Positions 51,926-64,000 are shown, numbered from the stretch's first letter. The stretch: 64,000 nt of DNA from Macrotis lagotis (GCF_037893015.1 NC_133662.1:271801944-271865943), one strand, 5' to 3'. Program-made: numbers and translations. Notes: generated by a model from the letters alone, not told the origin.

Positions 51926-53269
51926 AAAGTACCAACCAACACTAACCCTAGTGCCCCAACCTTCCCCAAAGAGAAAATGTCTGGTGTACTTTGTTGAACC
52001 AGAAACTAGAGCTGCTGGAAATGAGGTGCCTGAGTGGCAGGCGCCAGCCTGTGCCATGTAAGGAGCTTCCTGATATCAGGACTGAGCTCAGAATGAAAGG
52101 AAGTGCTGGACATGCCACTCTTGGGTGACTGTGGGCTCCCCCAGGCTAAAGCCGAGGATGGGTCGTGGGGCTCGAGAGTATCCCCAGGAGCCCAGAGTCC
52201 TTGGGGAAGTACAATCCATACTGACTCTGGTCTGCTGACAGCTTCTGTGGGTGATGTCAAGACCAAGAACAGAGTGGGCTGGGGGTGGGGGAATGAGTGC
52301 CCAAGGGGGTCACAGACTGAAAAGAAAAGAAGGAGACATAAGCCTGATGAGCACCAGGGAGACTTCCCTCTCCTACTTTGAAAGCCTCCCCTGAACACCC
52401 TCAGCTTCAGATGACCACCTTCACTGTCCTCTTTCCCCTTTACTGATTTGACTTCTTCCTCATGGGGTGACCCCAAATACCAAGGAGCACTCTTTTGTGG
52501 GTTGGGCCAGTCAGCATTGATCCTTCTATGAGGGAGCATGTGGCTAGCAGAGGATGCTTCACTCCACGCCTAGGATTAGTCCAAAGTCCAGGGAAGGTCT
52601 GTTTGCTTCCTTGAGGAGAGGATGGAGAGGCTGTGGGCAGGGCTGCTCACTCCCTCTCTGGACAACGGATCACTGGCCCAACAGAGTCAGAGCCTCTGTG
52701 TTCTGGCCTCGAGGAGACAAGCAGACAGGGAGGATGGAAGGTTCCCCACCCAGTGGTGGTGGTGTGACGCAGGTTCGAGCCAGTACCCAGATGCCCAGAT
52801 ACCTCACAGCAGCCCCAGTTTACCCAGATGAACTGCGTTCAGCCTCCAGGTCAGAACCTCCTGTCCCCATTTCTTCTCCTCCCTCCTCTCCATATCCCCC
52901 ACTTCCAATCCGGTAACAGATGCTGTCAAATCTACCTTCCCTTCCCAGGCACGATTCAGCATTGCTGGCCACCATGGCCCCACAGCCTCTCCCCTTTCAA
53001 GTCACTGGTCCCAGAGATGAGCAGTGGCCATTACTCATGCCCAGCCCCGGACAGAACAGAAATTCATCATGCCCTCATTCATGTCCCTTCTTTTCTCCTA
53101 TTCTCCCTGTGCAGCTTCCGTTCCAGACCACCTGGCCTAGTGACCACAATTGCCCAAGAATGGTAGCCCCTCACAGCTGGCTCTTCAAGAACTCCCTGCT
53201 CCAAGCACCTATTCCTAATTCTCACAACTGCAGGGAGCCCCCCAAATCCTTTTCTTGTTTTGGCATCCA

Positions 53270-53725
53270 TGGTTTGTTTTCTTATGACAGATGTGTGCTT
53301 GCCACAAAGACTATTTTATGGAGAACTCACCCAGGACAAGCGCTCACAAAGGGGAAAGAAGAAGCCATACTGGGACTCCCTGAAGGTCTCCTTGAAGAAC
53401 TTTAGAATTGACTGTACAGCATGGGAGACCCTGGCCAAGGACCGCCCAGCCTGGCATGCCCTCAGCAGTGAGGGGGCCATGGTCTATGAGGAGGGCAGAA
53501 TGGAAACCACTCGGAGGAAATGTGACATCCCTAAGTTGAGAGGACCCACCCCAGGAGTTCCTATGGACTACTTGTGCCCGACCTGGGGTAGAGCACTCTG
53601 AGATCATATTGGTCTGATCAGCCATAGTCAGACACATTTGTCTGACATTTGTCTCCAACATAATGATGGCATGAAGGACAAGAACCAAGCATTGCTAGCA
53701 GAAGGCAAAGTCTCTGAGGAACGGA
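53270..53725 (+). mobile_element. LINE ORF2 C-terminal fragment with 3' tail
   Basis: A plus-strand frame reads KKKPYWDSLKVSLKNFRIDC, then AWETLAKDRPAWHALSSEGA and LCPTWGRAL, the C-terminal CxxC-type end of a non-LTR retrotransposon ORF2. The first Cys of the usual CxxC is kept and the second is Trp. After the frame stops, the shared 3' tail follows (gtctgatcagccatagtc, then gatggcatgaaggacaag). The same tail occurs at 1.7-1.9 kb. I cannot say with certainty whether the family is RTE- or L2-like. Confidence 0.7.
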
Positions 53726-53795
53726 CTGCTCTCCTATTGGTGTCTCTCAAGAATCTAGCACAGAGCAGGTGCTTAATAAACATAATGGATACCAA
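53725..53795 (+). mobile_element. L2-like 3' tail
   Basis: aatctagcacagagcaggtg, then cttaataaaca, directly follows the LINE tail at 53.7 kb. Confidence 0.5.
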
Positions 53796-55789
53796 AGATA
53801 TGAGATGGCTGTGGCTCTCACAGAGCTGGGGTGAGGATAGCTGCCAGGCCAGGGATTCAGGGAAGTTGGGGCCATGCATGGAGAGATGGGCCCCGGGGGG
53901 CAGAAGGCCCAGGACTATGGATATCTATGAGACAATAATGTTCTAACTCCAAGCCATTACTTAGACAGGAGCCCTCAGGACCAGAGGACCATGTGGGGAT
54001 GAGGATGCGGGTGCAAGAAGTGATCTACCCTTGGTTTTTCTTTTTAGTTAACATGTGTGGTTAGCATAGATTCTGATTCTTAATAGCTGTGACCCTAGGT
54101 ATGTCATTTGATTCTCAGCCCTACCAGGTCTCGAAAGCTTCAGAGGAAGCACTGACCTGAATTAGGAGAGGGAATTTCCTCCTCTGGGAGTCCCTCAAGC
54201 CAGAAGGGTACCTGCTGCAGGCAGGTTTCTCACCCTGCTCTCCTGGGGCCTTTTCAGCTTCATTCAAGATGGGACCAGGGTTTGCCCACAGCCATATCTC
54301 CAGCCCTTCCTCTCCAGGACCTCTCCCCCCCCAAGAGGAATAGAACCTCAGAGTAGGGTCTTCAGAGTAAGAGTCAGGCTCTCCAGGCCCAGGCAACTAG
54401 AGAGAATGGGTGGAGGTCAGAAGCAGTTTGGGTTCTCAGGGATCACTAGAAGGTGCCCACAGGCTCCTGGTTTAGCAGTCTAAGGGAGGAATGTGAAAAA
54501 GGGACAGAGATGGAGCTTGATCCCCTCCCCACTTTTTTTCTCTGAAAGAGAAGACTGGAATGAAGTTGGAGTGACTAACTGAGAAGAAACAGAACTGTCA
54601 TTCCACAGGGTTTCAGAGGAGAGAAGACAATAGGAAGAGAAGACCATCTTGAGACTTGGTTTCCTGCTCTGTAAAATGGGGGTTGGAGATGCATCCACAC
54701 CTATATTCTATATCCAGCATTGTACATGCCTAGTATTTATAAAATATGCCCATTTTCACAACATCTCCATCTTAAAGCATCATCCAGCTAATAAAAACCC
54801 ATCTCCCTAAGTCCAAGGCCAGTGGCTGCCTTCTAACATCCCTTCACTTCTAAGCCTGTGATCCCTAGAGCTGGACCAATTCTGGCAAGGCGTCTGGGCC
54901 CGTCTACAATGATGCTGTGGTCTTCTCTCCAGCACAGCCTCTCAGCAGTTTCCCCTGATTAGCGATGCCCCAATGTGCCCACTTCCTATTTAGGATCCTG
55001 GGAGGGAGGAACCATCTTGACCACACTAATGGCCAAGCCATGCTGCTTGGCTCCTAAACATCACCCTGAATCCATAGAACACTCCTGCAAAGTCAGGAGA
55101 AAATCAAGTTGGCTTTCTTCATGTGTGCAGTCAAGGCAACAAAAGAACAGAAAAGCAACTCACCGGCGGCGGCGAGAGGGCTCAGGAAGGCCCCAGTCGA
55201 ACCCTGGGCCAATTCAAATAAGACTCAGTATCTGAAGCGTGTGCCCAACACTTTCAGGAAGGAATCCAGTGTTGGTATGACAAGGTCGTTCCAACTCCTT
55301 CTGCAGTGGGTCACTGTCGAATGCCACAGTAGAGCAGGCCAATAACAAACCAAAAGGGATTGATCCAGCCCCTTCTGTGTGAGGATATTGGATCAGAAGC
55401 TGGGGAGATAGAGGCAGAGGCAGAAGCCCCCACCCTCCACAAGGTGCTCACATGGTGGGGTGGCAGGGGCCACTTGGCCAGCTCTGCTTCATTTGGTGAA
55501 TGTCCAGCTCTCTTCGGCTCCAGTTGGACCCTTCCAGATCCGGAGGTGCTGAAGAATTGGTGGCTCTAGAACTCCCCTGTGCTGGCTGAGTTGCCTTCTT
55601 CCATTCAGGATGGGCTCTGCCTGGATGCTCCCGCAGCCCAGGGTTTCAAGGATTCATCAAAGAAAAGCCTGGGGGTTGGAAACCTTCTGCCTATGGTATT
55701 GAACTGTATTAAAAGAACTTGTTATCTCCAGCAACAAAATAATCACAATGGAAAAGTAAAGGGCACACCTGGCACCCAAGGAAGCAAGA

Positions 55790-55965
55790 TGGGTGCTGAA
55801 ATTCCCTAGCTGGATGGCCCTTAGATAGTCACTTCACCTCTGGACCTCAGGGTCAGCATTTCCAAAATGGGATCCCCATAGCCCCTCTTTCTCAGAGTTG
55901 GGAAAATCTAATGAGATCAGATCATCAAATGCTTGGCAAACCTTAGATGGCTATGTCAGGGTCAG
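55790..55965 (+). mobile_element. MIR/SINE fragment
   Basis: agtcacttcacctctggacc, then tcaaatgcttggcaaacct. Confidence 0.5.
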
Positions 55966-56504
55966 CCATTGTTCACTCCCTGAGGCCATTCTTCACGAAA
56001 TGGGAATAAAATAAGAAGACAATTTTGGGGAGGGAAAGTCTCTTAATGTGGGGGCAGGGACAAATCTCAAATCGAGTAGGAAGGCAGGCCAAGAATGGCA
56101 GCTGGTCATGGAAAGAGGACCAGGAGGCTGACGGACCCCAGATGAGGAAAATGCCCACAGTTGCCCGGATTGCCTCCCCTAGAAAGGGGGCGATGGTGAG
56201 AAACCGGTCCCTCACACAACAATCAACAGTAGTGCATACTTCTTTAGCATGTACAGATGTTGCCAACATGCAACCAGAGCGCTGGAAAGGCCAGGACCAG
56301 TCCATGGGGCAGCCACGACAGTATCTGTGCTCACTTAGAATCTCTCAGAAACCAGCCTTGACCCATCCCAGAGCCAAGGAAGAGGTGATTGTCGCCTGAC
56401 CACCTGCATGGAGGCCTCCCTCCGGCCTCTGCTTCTTTCTCTGGCTACACCTTCTAATACCCTGAGTCCCCATGCCCACTGCCCTGGGGTTTTACTCATG
56501 GGTG

Positions 56505-56745
56505 GCTCTGTGGTACAGTAGAGAGAGATCTGCAAGACCCCTGGCCTCTCTGTACCTCAGTTTCCTTATCTGTAAAATGAGGATAATAACAGTCTAGCCC
56601 TGACAGGGCTGTCATGGTGACTCTATAAGAAAATACACCAAAGTGTTTTGCAAATCCTAAAGAACCTTTACAGATCACATGGGTCATGGATCACCTTCCT
56701 GAGGTCATGGTCCTCTTCAAGAATGAGGGACCAACAAACAGAAAT
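56505..56745 (+). mobile_element. Composite SINE with LINE-type tail
   Basis: The 5' part has the MIR-like box cctcagtttccttatctg and the loop gacagggctgtcatggtgac; the 3' part ends in tggtcctcttcaagaatgag, the tail shared with the LINE copies at 1.8 and 53.7 kb. Confidence 0.75.
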
Positions 56746-58538
56746 GATGAGAGGCAGAGCACAGCCTGGGTGTGGGGAGGCCTGGGTTCTAGACCCAGAC
56801 TGGTCACCATTTGTTCTTGAGTAAGCTTCTTACCTCCTCTCTAGAGGGAGCTGCTCTTGCTCCATCATCTCAGAGCAGTCTTTCCTCCCTTTCTCTCTTT
56901 GGAACCATCATCAATGCTTTGCCATCTCTGGCCAGGCTTCAGCTCCAAAGCAGACTGCACATGGAGACATTCAAGTGGACCAAAGCCCATCAAAGAGCAC
57001 TGGAAAAGTCTCTGTGCAGACTTGGGGTGGCCACGTCAAGCTTTCCTTGGAGGCTGAAGGAGCCCTATAGAAAGCCTGAGGTGGTCTTGGGGAAGGCCAG
57101 AGGTTGCCCTGCCTAGTGGGCTTTGGGGAAGTTCATGAATGCAGAGGTGCCCTTCCTACCACCTGGGCTTGACTCCCTTGAAGTGCAAGATGGCTTTCCT
57201 TCTGAACAGGGACTAGTGCTAAATAAGAAGGCTCCCTTCTAAATAGCCTCAGAAGGCAAGATCTCCTCCCTAAATCCTGCCAAAGGCTACCTCCATGCAT
57301 CTCTACTGTTATCTCTGAAATAAGTCAGAGATGACTCCTAATGGCAGAGGATGGGGCTTCCTCAAGCACCACCATGACCAGAAGCACTTCTGCATTGGCA
57401 CTTCCCCGCCCCCCAGCTTCTGGAGGACTAGGTCTGAGCTTGCCATACCCTCCTGTCCTGGGTGACTCCTTTGGAGCCCCTCTCAGACTGTGGGTGCCTC
57501 CTCAGTTACTGGTGGGAATGCTAGCCAACCCAGGCCTCTGTATCCTGGGCCAGCGGAGACCTGGGGGTGGGATGAGGAAATACCTTCCTTCTTTTCTTGG
57601 ATATCTACTCTTTTCCATTCCTGCTCCTTGCTGCTAACCCTTCCTTCTTTCTGGGGTCAAGCTTGGCAGATTTAAAGAAGCTGCCATGATCCCTGAATCT
57701 GCTCTTCTCCTTTCTGGTTACACCCAGCTGTTTTTTCCCTTGATCTGGCTATTCCCATTATTCACTCTGCTGCATACATGTGTGGGCATGGGGGTGGCGA
57801 GGCATCTGAAGTCTTAAATCACCCCTAGGTTTTAGGACTGAGGCTTCCTCCTGGCTCCCCTTGGTAAATATTTCTGGAATCTACAATAGGGCTTGGTCCT
57901 CTGAAGAGTGTTGCAGAAGGACTGGGGGATGCCTGCTCTCTGTATGGTGGTCTAGAGGATAGCCACTCCACACCTGGCCTCTCTCTCCCCGAGATCCTAT
58001 CTTCAGTTTGCTTCCAGCTCTGCTATTCTCAGGGCTTTGTTTACACACAAATACAGACAATTGGCACAAAGGGAAAAAGAGGAAACAAGGGGCCAGAGTG
58101 GTCAGGGGTCACTGAGGCCCAGACATCGGCCCTCTCAGCAAGTGAAGCTGCCGGTGAGACAGGAACTGCTTCTCATAAGGGGTGAAGCTTCATCTCAAAG
58201 CCAGCACTTGAAGCACTCCAGTTTTCACAGCTTGGTCACTGCTCTGTCTCAGGGTGGTCATCACCCCTTCGGTCCTGTCTTTAGTCCCATTCTAGTGTGC
58301 TCATTGGGCAGGTGTGGTTGGGAAGGGGCCACACCTGGGATGGAATCACCTGGGTCAGACTCCGACAAGGTTCCTCCCCACCATCTCCTTCACCACTCTG
58401 TGTTCCTTACACACCCACCCGGGCAATCTCTGTAGTCTAGCCACATTCAGAGGTTGACCCAAGTTGACCAGGGACCCCAGCCCACTGAATGCTCATCAGC
58501 ACTCCCTCTACTGCCACACAGTTGGGCCTCCTTGGGGA

Positions 58539-58598
58539 GGACACACGCAAAGATATATCTAGCCTTCAGAGGACGCATGCAAACATGTATCTGGCCTT
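58539..58598 (+). repeat. 28-bp direct duplication, period 32
   Basis: Copies ggacacacgcaaagatatat... and ggacgcatgcaaacatgtat... at 58539-58566 and 58571-58598 differ at 5 of 28 positions. Confidence 0.8.
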
Positions 58599-60209
58599 TG
58601 GGAACAAGAAGGCAGGCTCTGTGGCCCCAGGACAATAGGGGTGGAGAATTCCCTTTCAGAGGAAAGGTTATCAGTAAAAGCCAGTAGAAAAGACCATGAT
58701 CACCTTGTTTCTGGACTTGGAGCATCAGTGATGATGTCTCCGGGAGCAGGAAGTTGAAGACCCATTATACCAAGTTTCTGCTCTGGCTTCCTGAGGGCAC
58801 ATTCTCATCACCTCACAAACTGAAGTGGACTAGTGGGTCAGCAGAAGAGAGCCTCTTGCCAGTTGGTCGGACAGGTGGGCTGCCCAGCCATGCTGACCTA
58901 GGCTTTTACTTCTTCCATAACTTTTCAAAGCCTAAACTGGTCACTTATCTTCAGAAGAATCCCCTTGGGTCCATGAGAATGAACCTCCCCCTTTCACTTC
59001 CTCAGGGGCAAGGCTCTAACTCACAAGACTTTGATCACATTAGTCTGCCTTTTCTTTTTTTAGCTATGGACGCCGTGTTCAGAGAGCTCAAGGAAGAGTC
59101 TGCTTATTGAACATCAACCAGAAGAGATGCTTCTGTCTGGGCAAGGACAAATGGGGATGGGAAAAGACTTCTGCTTCATCCTGATGAACCCTTCCCCATA
59201 GCCTAAAGGCCAGGAGCAGCTGCCCATCAGAGGCCTCTCCAGGCCTCTGCCTCAGCCTCCCTCCCTCCTTGGCTGGACCTCTCTGAACCCCTCCCTTGTA
59301 TAAGGCTCCATGTCCCCTTCCAGGTCCACCTCTGCCACTTCTTCCTACTCCTGGCATTTCTCATTAGCTGGTCTATTTATGATGATGAGCCAGGTAGGAG
59401 AGCTCCCATCTAAAGTCTCCAGAGCAGTTCAATGAGGACACCCCCTTTGGTTTAAGGAACACAGTGGTGACCCCAGCAGGCCCGAGAGAGATTCTTTTTA
59501 TAAGCATCCCCAGGGCCACCTGCCATATGCTCCCAGATCAGGGAGCAGAGGAACAGAGAGAGCTCAGACACGTGGAGTGGGATATTCAAGGTGAAGATGA
59601 GGATTTACAAATGAAGGAGCATTGCTGTTTCTGAATAGAGAAACCAGACCTCAGACCATGGTCTCCCTTGACAGCAATGAATGTCCTAGAGGGCAAGACT
59701 ATTCCCCCTCTTAATGATCAACTCACTGATCCAAAGAGTGATGACATGACAATGCCTCCCTAGCTAGGTCTGTCCTCACACTTTCTGTGGAACCAGTCTT
59801 CGAGAACAGAATTTGTTTTCCCCAGAAAGTGTCTCTATTTATGCCCCTTCCTTTTGCAAGTCTCATATTGTGCATTCTTGGGAGTGAGCCCCCTTTGGCT
59901 TACAGGCCCCCTGAGCTCAGGGCCAACACTCAGACCTTGGCAGCAACTGTTCCAGGAGATAAGTCCTTCTGGGGCCTCACCTGTATCCTCAGGGTACCCC
60001 AGAACTGCCCATTGAAAAGCAGTGGGGGTGCCAGTTTTGCTCCCCACTATCACTGGTATCACTTTACCAGATAATGGAGGAAAGACTCCGGGCTAGGAGA
60101 GAGAAGCACTTGGGTATTCTGCTGGTTGCAGATGTGGAGCTTTCTTACCAGAGAAAGGGGGGAACCCAAGGACATTGTGCCTGTCATTTCCCCAATAATT
60201 TTTGGCAGC

Positions 60210-60445
60210 AAGAGGACAGAGATGCTAGAGCCAGGAAGACCTGAGTTCAAATGAAGCCTCTGACTCTTCCTAGCTGTGTGTCCTTGGGCAAGGTGCTTCA
60301 CATCTATTTGCCTCAGTTTCCTGGTCTGTAAAATAACAGTAACTCCTTCCCAGGGTTGTTGTAAGAGTCCAGTGAGACAACATCTGTACAACCCTTTGCA
60401 GAGGGCCTGTCCCATAGGAAATGCCATGTAAATGTTAGGTAGACA
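60210..60445 (+). mobile_element. Marsupial tRNA-type SINE, near full length
   Basis: ccaggaagacctgagttcaa, then cctagctgtgtgtccttggg, then gcctcagtttcctggtctgt, and cagggttgttgtaagagtcc. Confidence 0.85.
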
Positions 60446-61623
60446 ATTAGTATTCATAATTGGAAATCCTGGATGCTGCTGGAGAGGTATTATCTGTCTC
60501 CTGGTCACTACAGGTCTACAGTTACACAGCCCAATCTATCCAGTGCCCTTCAGTGCTGTCAGTGGGTGCTCTCATAGGGCTGCCATGTTTACTTTGGCCC
60601 TGGGGCAGGGAGAAATTAAAGACACTTGACTTTCTAAGTTGCTCCCACTCTAAAGAGCCAGAACCCATGATGAAAGATAGAATGAAGACTGTGTAACCTG
60701 TGGGTCATTCCCAGGAAGGTTCACTCAGCCATCCAGATTGCACAGTCTCCCAGGTACACCAAGTTCCCCGATTGATCTTGCTGCCATGGGCTGTCGGCCC
60801 CCATCCCCAGACCAAGAACCCTGAAGAGTGAAAGCATTAAGGCTGCAAACTGGCCCAGGGCTTTACAAAGAAGCCTGACGCCAATCCCTTCCCCCTTGTT
60901 CTACATCTCCACCTCTTAATTTCATTCAGAGTAGACAGTCAACATTCAGATCAGAGGGCACCAAAGTGGACCACTGAAGGTCACAAACTGGCTAGTTTGT
61001 CCAAACCCAGAGGCTTCATATCTGAGATTTCAGAAAGAGTTTTTGAGTAGCTCTGGGTCTGAAACCATCAGCAGGTTCAGGAAAGAACAAGACTTTTGTT
61101 TTTATCCCAACATAGGAGGAGAGAGCAAAGCCTTTCTCTATTTGGGGTAGAAGGAGATGAAGACAACATGTGACCGGCAGTTGGATAATACATACACCAT
61201 TTCTATTGTTGATTTTTTTTTTGTATACAAGGACAGATGATTGGGGGAAGGGAAAGAAAGGGGAGAAGTCTATATGGAAAGAACTATGTTATAAAAACAC
61301 AATATATCAGTATTTTAAAAATAATGTTTGTGAATTTGTCTTCTACTGATCCCTATAATTCTGCTGCAGGCCTCAGGGACCCATTCCCTGTTTTACTCCT
61401 TTCCCCTTTTAAGTGTCAACCTACACAATTACATCTTATACTGATGGATTTTTTTCTAATTTCCTTCTATGCTCCAGAAAATTCAGAGTCCCCATCATTA
61501 ACGCGTCAAAGAGATGGTGGCATTGCTTGACCATAGACAGCCATTCTATTGTTTTGTGTGGTTACACTCACAAAAATGAGTGCACACACAGAATTTAGCA
61601 TTGGTACCTACACACACTCTGGG

Positions 61624-61624
<1 letters not shown>

Positions 61625-61660
<36 letters not shown>
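61625..61660 (+). repeat. (CA)18 microsatellite
   Basis: Uninterrupted CA on plus within the large PCBP3 intron. Confidence 0.95.
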
Positions 61661-61666
<6 letters not shown>

Positions 61667-62779
61667 GACATTCTCATATACATAGCAAGAAACCACTAGT
61701 CCTCCAGTTTATAGACAACGGGGGCATACTCAAGATGGTAGTGTGAAAGGCCAGGCTCATTTCAGCAGAGTTGACAAATCTCATTGTCTACATGTTAACC
61801 ATAGTACATCTCCCCTCACCTTTCTCCTGGAAAGTGACTGAATACAATGAAAACAACTTGACTTTTATTCTAACCCTGATCAACACCATCCTGGATCACA
61901 GGAGAACAGGAATCCACCCACCAACCCTCCAAAATACTTGAACTTACCCACAGTCCTGCACTATCTCTGAGGTCCCTCAAAGAACAAATTCCAGACATGA
62001 AATCCTCACCGTCACCCAAGAAGTCGGCACAGTATGGATGTGGGAGGGACTGTTTCATCTATGAAGTTTCTACATAGTGAAACTGTTTCCCTTTTCAGTG
62101 ACTAATGAAGGGAATACAAATATCCACAGCCATCCAAGAAGTCTCTGGGTAAACTGTGAGTTGGGAACAGGCAAGGGATAGTTTCTCAGAATCCCACCCT
62201 CACCCTTGGCAGGTTGGGTTTGTCTTTTCACTGAGGACTGACCCCAGGAGTCCAGTATCCTTTAACCCACACAAATCCAAGCTACTTCTCTGAACAGGAA
62301 ACCAATCCATCATTGCCAGCTATCAAGGTTCCCTTCTGCAGATTTAGGGAACACTTCTGATGATGGACCCAACTTGGCAACTGACTGGTTAAGTGGTATC
62401 TCATTATCTTGACCTGCTTCAATATGCTTCTAGACAAGACTCAGAGAGACAAGGTTCTCCATACCAGATGGATGAAGGGAGAGAGGGGCAAAGCCACTAG
62501 AAGGACCACTCTATGAGAAAGGACGCCATCATGGAGGGATAGTACGGGACAATCCAAACAATTTAACATCAGGCCAAGTCCTCAAGATTAATCCAATTAG
62601 TGCTAACAGGTTAGAAGGCTATTTGAGGTCATACGGAGACTGCACAGGTCAGGTACATTTAGTCAGTGGTATTAATATTAGTGAGTAATATTAATATTAG
62701 TAGTGACGGACAGCTGCATGCAGGCAGGAGAATGTTAACAAGGCGGGGCAGAGAAGAAGAAAAGGAGGTAAAAACTCAC

Positions 62780-62821
62780 ATCCGGGTGTGGAATAGCGTA
62801 TTGTCCCTGAATTGTATAGGC
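62780..62821 (-). CDS. PCBP3: PCBP3 coding exon, KH2-KH3 linker start (42 nt)
   Basis: Read on the minus strand, this 42-nt exon encodes AYTIQGQYAIPHPD, the conserved segment that follows KH2 in the PCBP family. It is bordered by a pyrimidine-rich acceptor (tctcttgcag) and a donor GTGAGT. It begins and ends in phase 0, so skipping it would keep the frame. The upstream exons with KH1 and KH2 are not in the window. The segment is nearly the same in PCBP2 (usually QPD instead of HPD), so this exon alone does not settle the paralogue; the downstream KH3 exon does. It is the first visible part of an RNA-binding protein that recognises C-rich single strands. Confidence 0.93.
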
Positions 62822-63224
62822 CTGCAAGAGAGAAACCCATCATTAGTTTGTGAAGTGTAGACCCCTCCTCCCTAAGAGTGACCCCCGCTGTCCCCAGGCT
62901 CTAATAACTGTCAAGGATGTTGGACCAAGTGATTTCCTAGTCTTCAGGTAGACCTATTAAGGAGGCTTTCTTCTCCCACTGTGTACCTCATTTCAAAAGC
63001 CACTCCTGCTAAAGTGGGAGACCCTGAGTGAGGGCTTTGGGAACCTAAGGAGAGTTAAACTTTCTGAATCTGCTACATATAAGGAAAGGGCACCTAATGG
63101 AGGTGGAATAGGCTTTAGGGTCATGGTCCACATTGGAAGGAGTTTGGGGCATGAGACCTTAGACTTACTCTAACATGCTCCCCATGTCCAGAACCATGTC
63201 TAAATTAATTAGAAAAGGAATTCC

Positions 63225-63320
63225 ATTCCAGTAGGCAGATATTAAGTGCCTGCTGTATACCAGGACTAGTGAAGTAGTTGTTGCCTATAATAAACCCACA
63301 TTCTACTGAAGAACCAAGAA
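63225..63320 (+). mobile_element. MAR1-type repeat fragment
   Basis: agatattaagtgcctgctgt, then ataccaggactag, and cccacattctactgaag. Confidence 0.5.
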
Positions 63321-63484
63321 CAAATCTGTTCCCAAATAAGGAATTCCTGTCTTCAGTCATTCTTTAGAGATCTCCATGCTGGTTCTCAATGTACTCAAGG
63401 ACAAATGGAGCAATGAAAGTGAGAGAGCTGGTTTGGGAGCAAGGTTATGGTCTGAAGGAATGGCTTAGTGTAGGCCAACTTTCA

Positions 63485-63580
63485 ACCTTAGTTGCCAATC
63501 TTCCTTGCACCTAAGCTTACTGAAGGCAGGGAATATGTCTTATTCTCATTTCTACCCCAGCATCTAGTATAGGGCCATGT
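63485..63580 (+). mobile_element. L2 3' end
   Basis: taagcttactgaaggcaggg, then accccagcatctagtata. Confidence 0.5.
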
Positions 63581-63583
63581 ATG

Positions 63584-63610
63584 TATGTCTATGGAAAGGC
63601 CATAGACATA
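63584..63610. repeat. Perfect inverted repeat, 11-bp arms, 5-nt loop
   Basis: TATGTCTATGG, loop aaagg, then CCATAGACATA. It sits between GTAT-type short repeats in a PCBP3 intron. Confidence 0.9.
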
Positions 63611-64000
63611 TAGATGCATGTATGTATGTGTATATTGTGTATCTCCCCCTTTCGTTCACAGTCAATCAGGAGATTTGTGTGTTCCTAACAAGGTCAAAGG
63701 TGAAATGGGTGCCATTTTGGTTGGCAGACCATTCATGGTGAAACTGAACAGTCTTGGGCTCTTCCACCCTCCCAGGTCATTGACCAGGATGGGGGCATCT
63801 CTGCTTTTTCACATAGCAGCACTGTAATGATATATGTGAATGTCTTTGGGAGGGGTTGAGTGGAGAAGCACACTTTGGGTCAAGAAAGCCTTGGACTTTT
63901 ATTTCTCTCTTCCAATTTCACCCTCCCAGGAAGAAGAACCAACACTAAGGAGCCCATTCCTCCTAATGTTGGCCTTTCGATAGACTCATAGGTTCCCAGA

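Larger units (their letters stand above)
50020..62779 (-). other. PCBP3: PCBP3 large intron (12.8 kb)
   Basis: The intron runs from GTGAGT (62779) to the tandem AG at 50020. It contains G-runs on the plus strand (oligo-C in the transcript), a LINE ORF2 fragment at 53.3-53.7 kb, SINEs at 51.5-51.9, 55.8, 56.5 and 60.2 kb, and a CA repeat at 61.6 kb. No exon with matching phase was recognised inside it. Confidence 0.85.
62822..64000 (-). other. PCBP3: PCBP3 intron, 3' part, cut by the window edge
   Basis: Intronic sequence upstream of the 42-nt exon. It contains a MAR1-type repeat near 63.23 kb, an L2 3' end near 63.5 kb and a perfect 11-bp hairpin at 63584-63610. The upstream exon is not reached. 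Confidence 0.75.

Noticed and set aside
52006-52539. 177-codon minus-strand frame in the large intron
   Set aside because: No recognised motif, no matching splice phases, composition like random GC-rich DNA.

Overview
The window is 64 kb of mammalian nuclear DNA, most probably from a marsupial. It has no bacterial-type gene density, little CpG, many short interspersed repeats, several microsatellites, and split coding exons with GT/AG borders. The marsupial call rests on the repeats: an L1 whose 3' end matches the marsupial type, abundant tRNA/CORE-type SINEs with a CCTCAGTTTCCTCATCTGTAAAATG-like box on either strand, L2 and CR1/L3-like LINE pieces, and a SINE/LINE family whose 3' tail reads like TCTTCAAGAATGAGGGACC. 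The species cannot be named from this sequence alone.

The one protein-coding gene I can support is PCBP3 (poly(rC)-binding protein 3, hnRNP E family) on the minus strand. Its 5' part, with KH1 and KH2, lies beyond the right edge. Six coding exons are visible in transcript order: 62821-62780 (AYTIQGQYAIPHPD), 50019-49944 (LTKLHQLAMQQ...), 48981-48922 (EKLPLHSSEEAQNLMGQSPG), 42858-42806 (LDASPPASTHELTIPND), 38251-38082 (the KH3 core with the GRQG loop) and 35307-35271 (LTSEVTGMGAL then stop). All reading phases join exactly, giving 145 residues (146 if the upstream AG of a NAGNAG acceptor is used). The 3' UTR runs left to an AATAAA at 34310-34305.

Region by region: 1 to about 34.28 kb is the intergenic stretch downstream of PCBP3, full of old repeats and with no supported gene. 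It holds an antisense L1 3' end (2.8-3.6 kb), a sense L1 ORF2 piece (19.4-20.0 kb), an L2 ORF2 piece (20.2-21.0 kb), CR1-like pieces, two probable ERV LTRs (12.4-12.8 kb and 17.7-18.3 kb) and many SINEs. From 34.28 to 64 kb everything lies in PCBP3 exons, introns or 3' UTR. The introns hold a purine-rich GGAA tract of about 530 bp (43.56-44.09 kb), a CT/GT microsatellite (47.56-47.76 kb), CA repeats, and a LINE ORF2 C-terminal fragment (53.3-53.7 kb).

The signals most worth checking are RNA-level features of PCBP3: complementary (UG)24 and (CA)21 tracts that bracket the terminal exon; an unannotated in-frame candidate exon at 41018-41077 that would join straight to the KH3 exon; a NAGNAG acceptor; oligo-C runs in the introns of a gene that encodes a poly(C)-binding protein; and long pyrimidine tracts close to splice sites. 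I found no convincing new gene system here.
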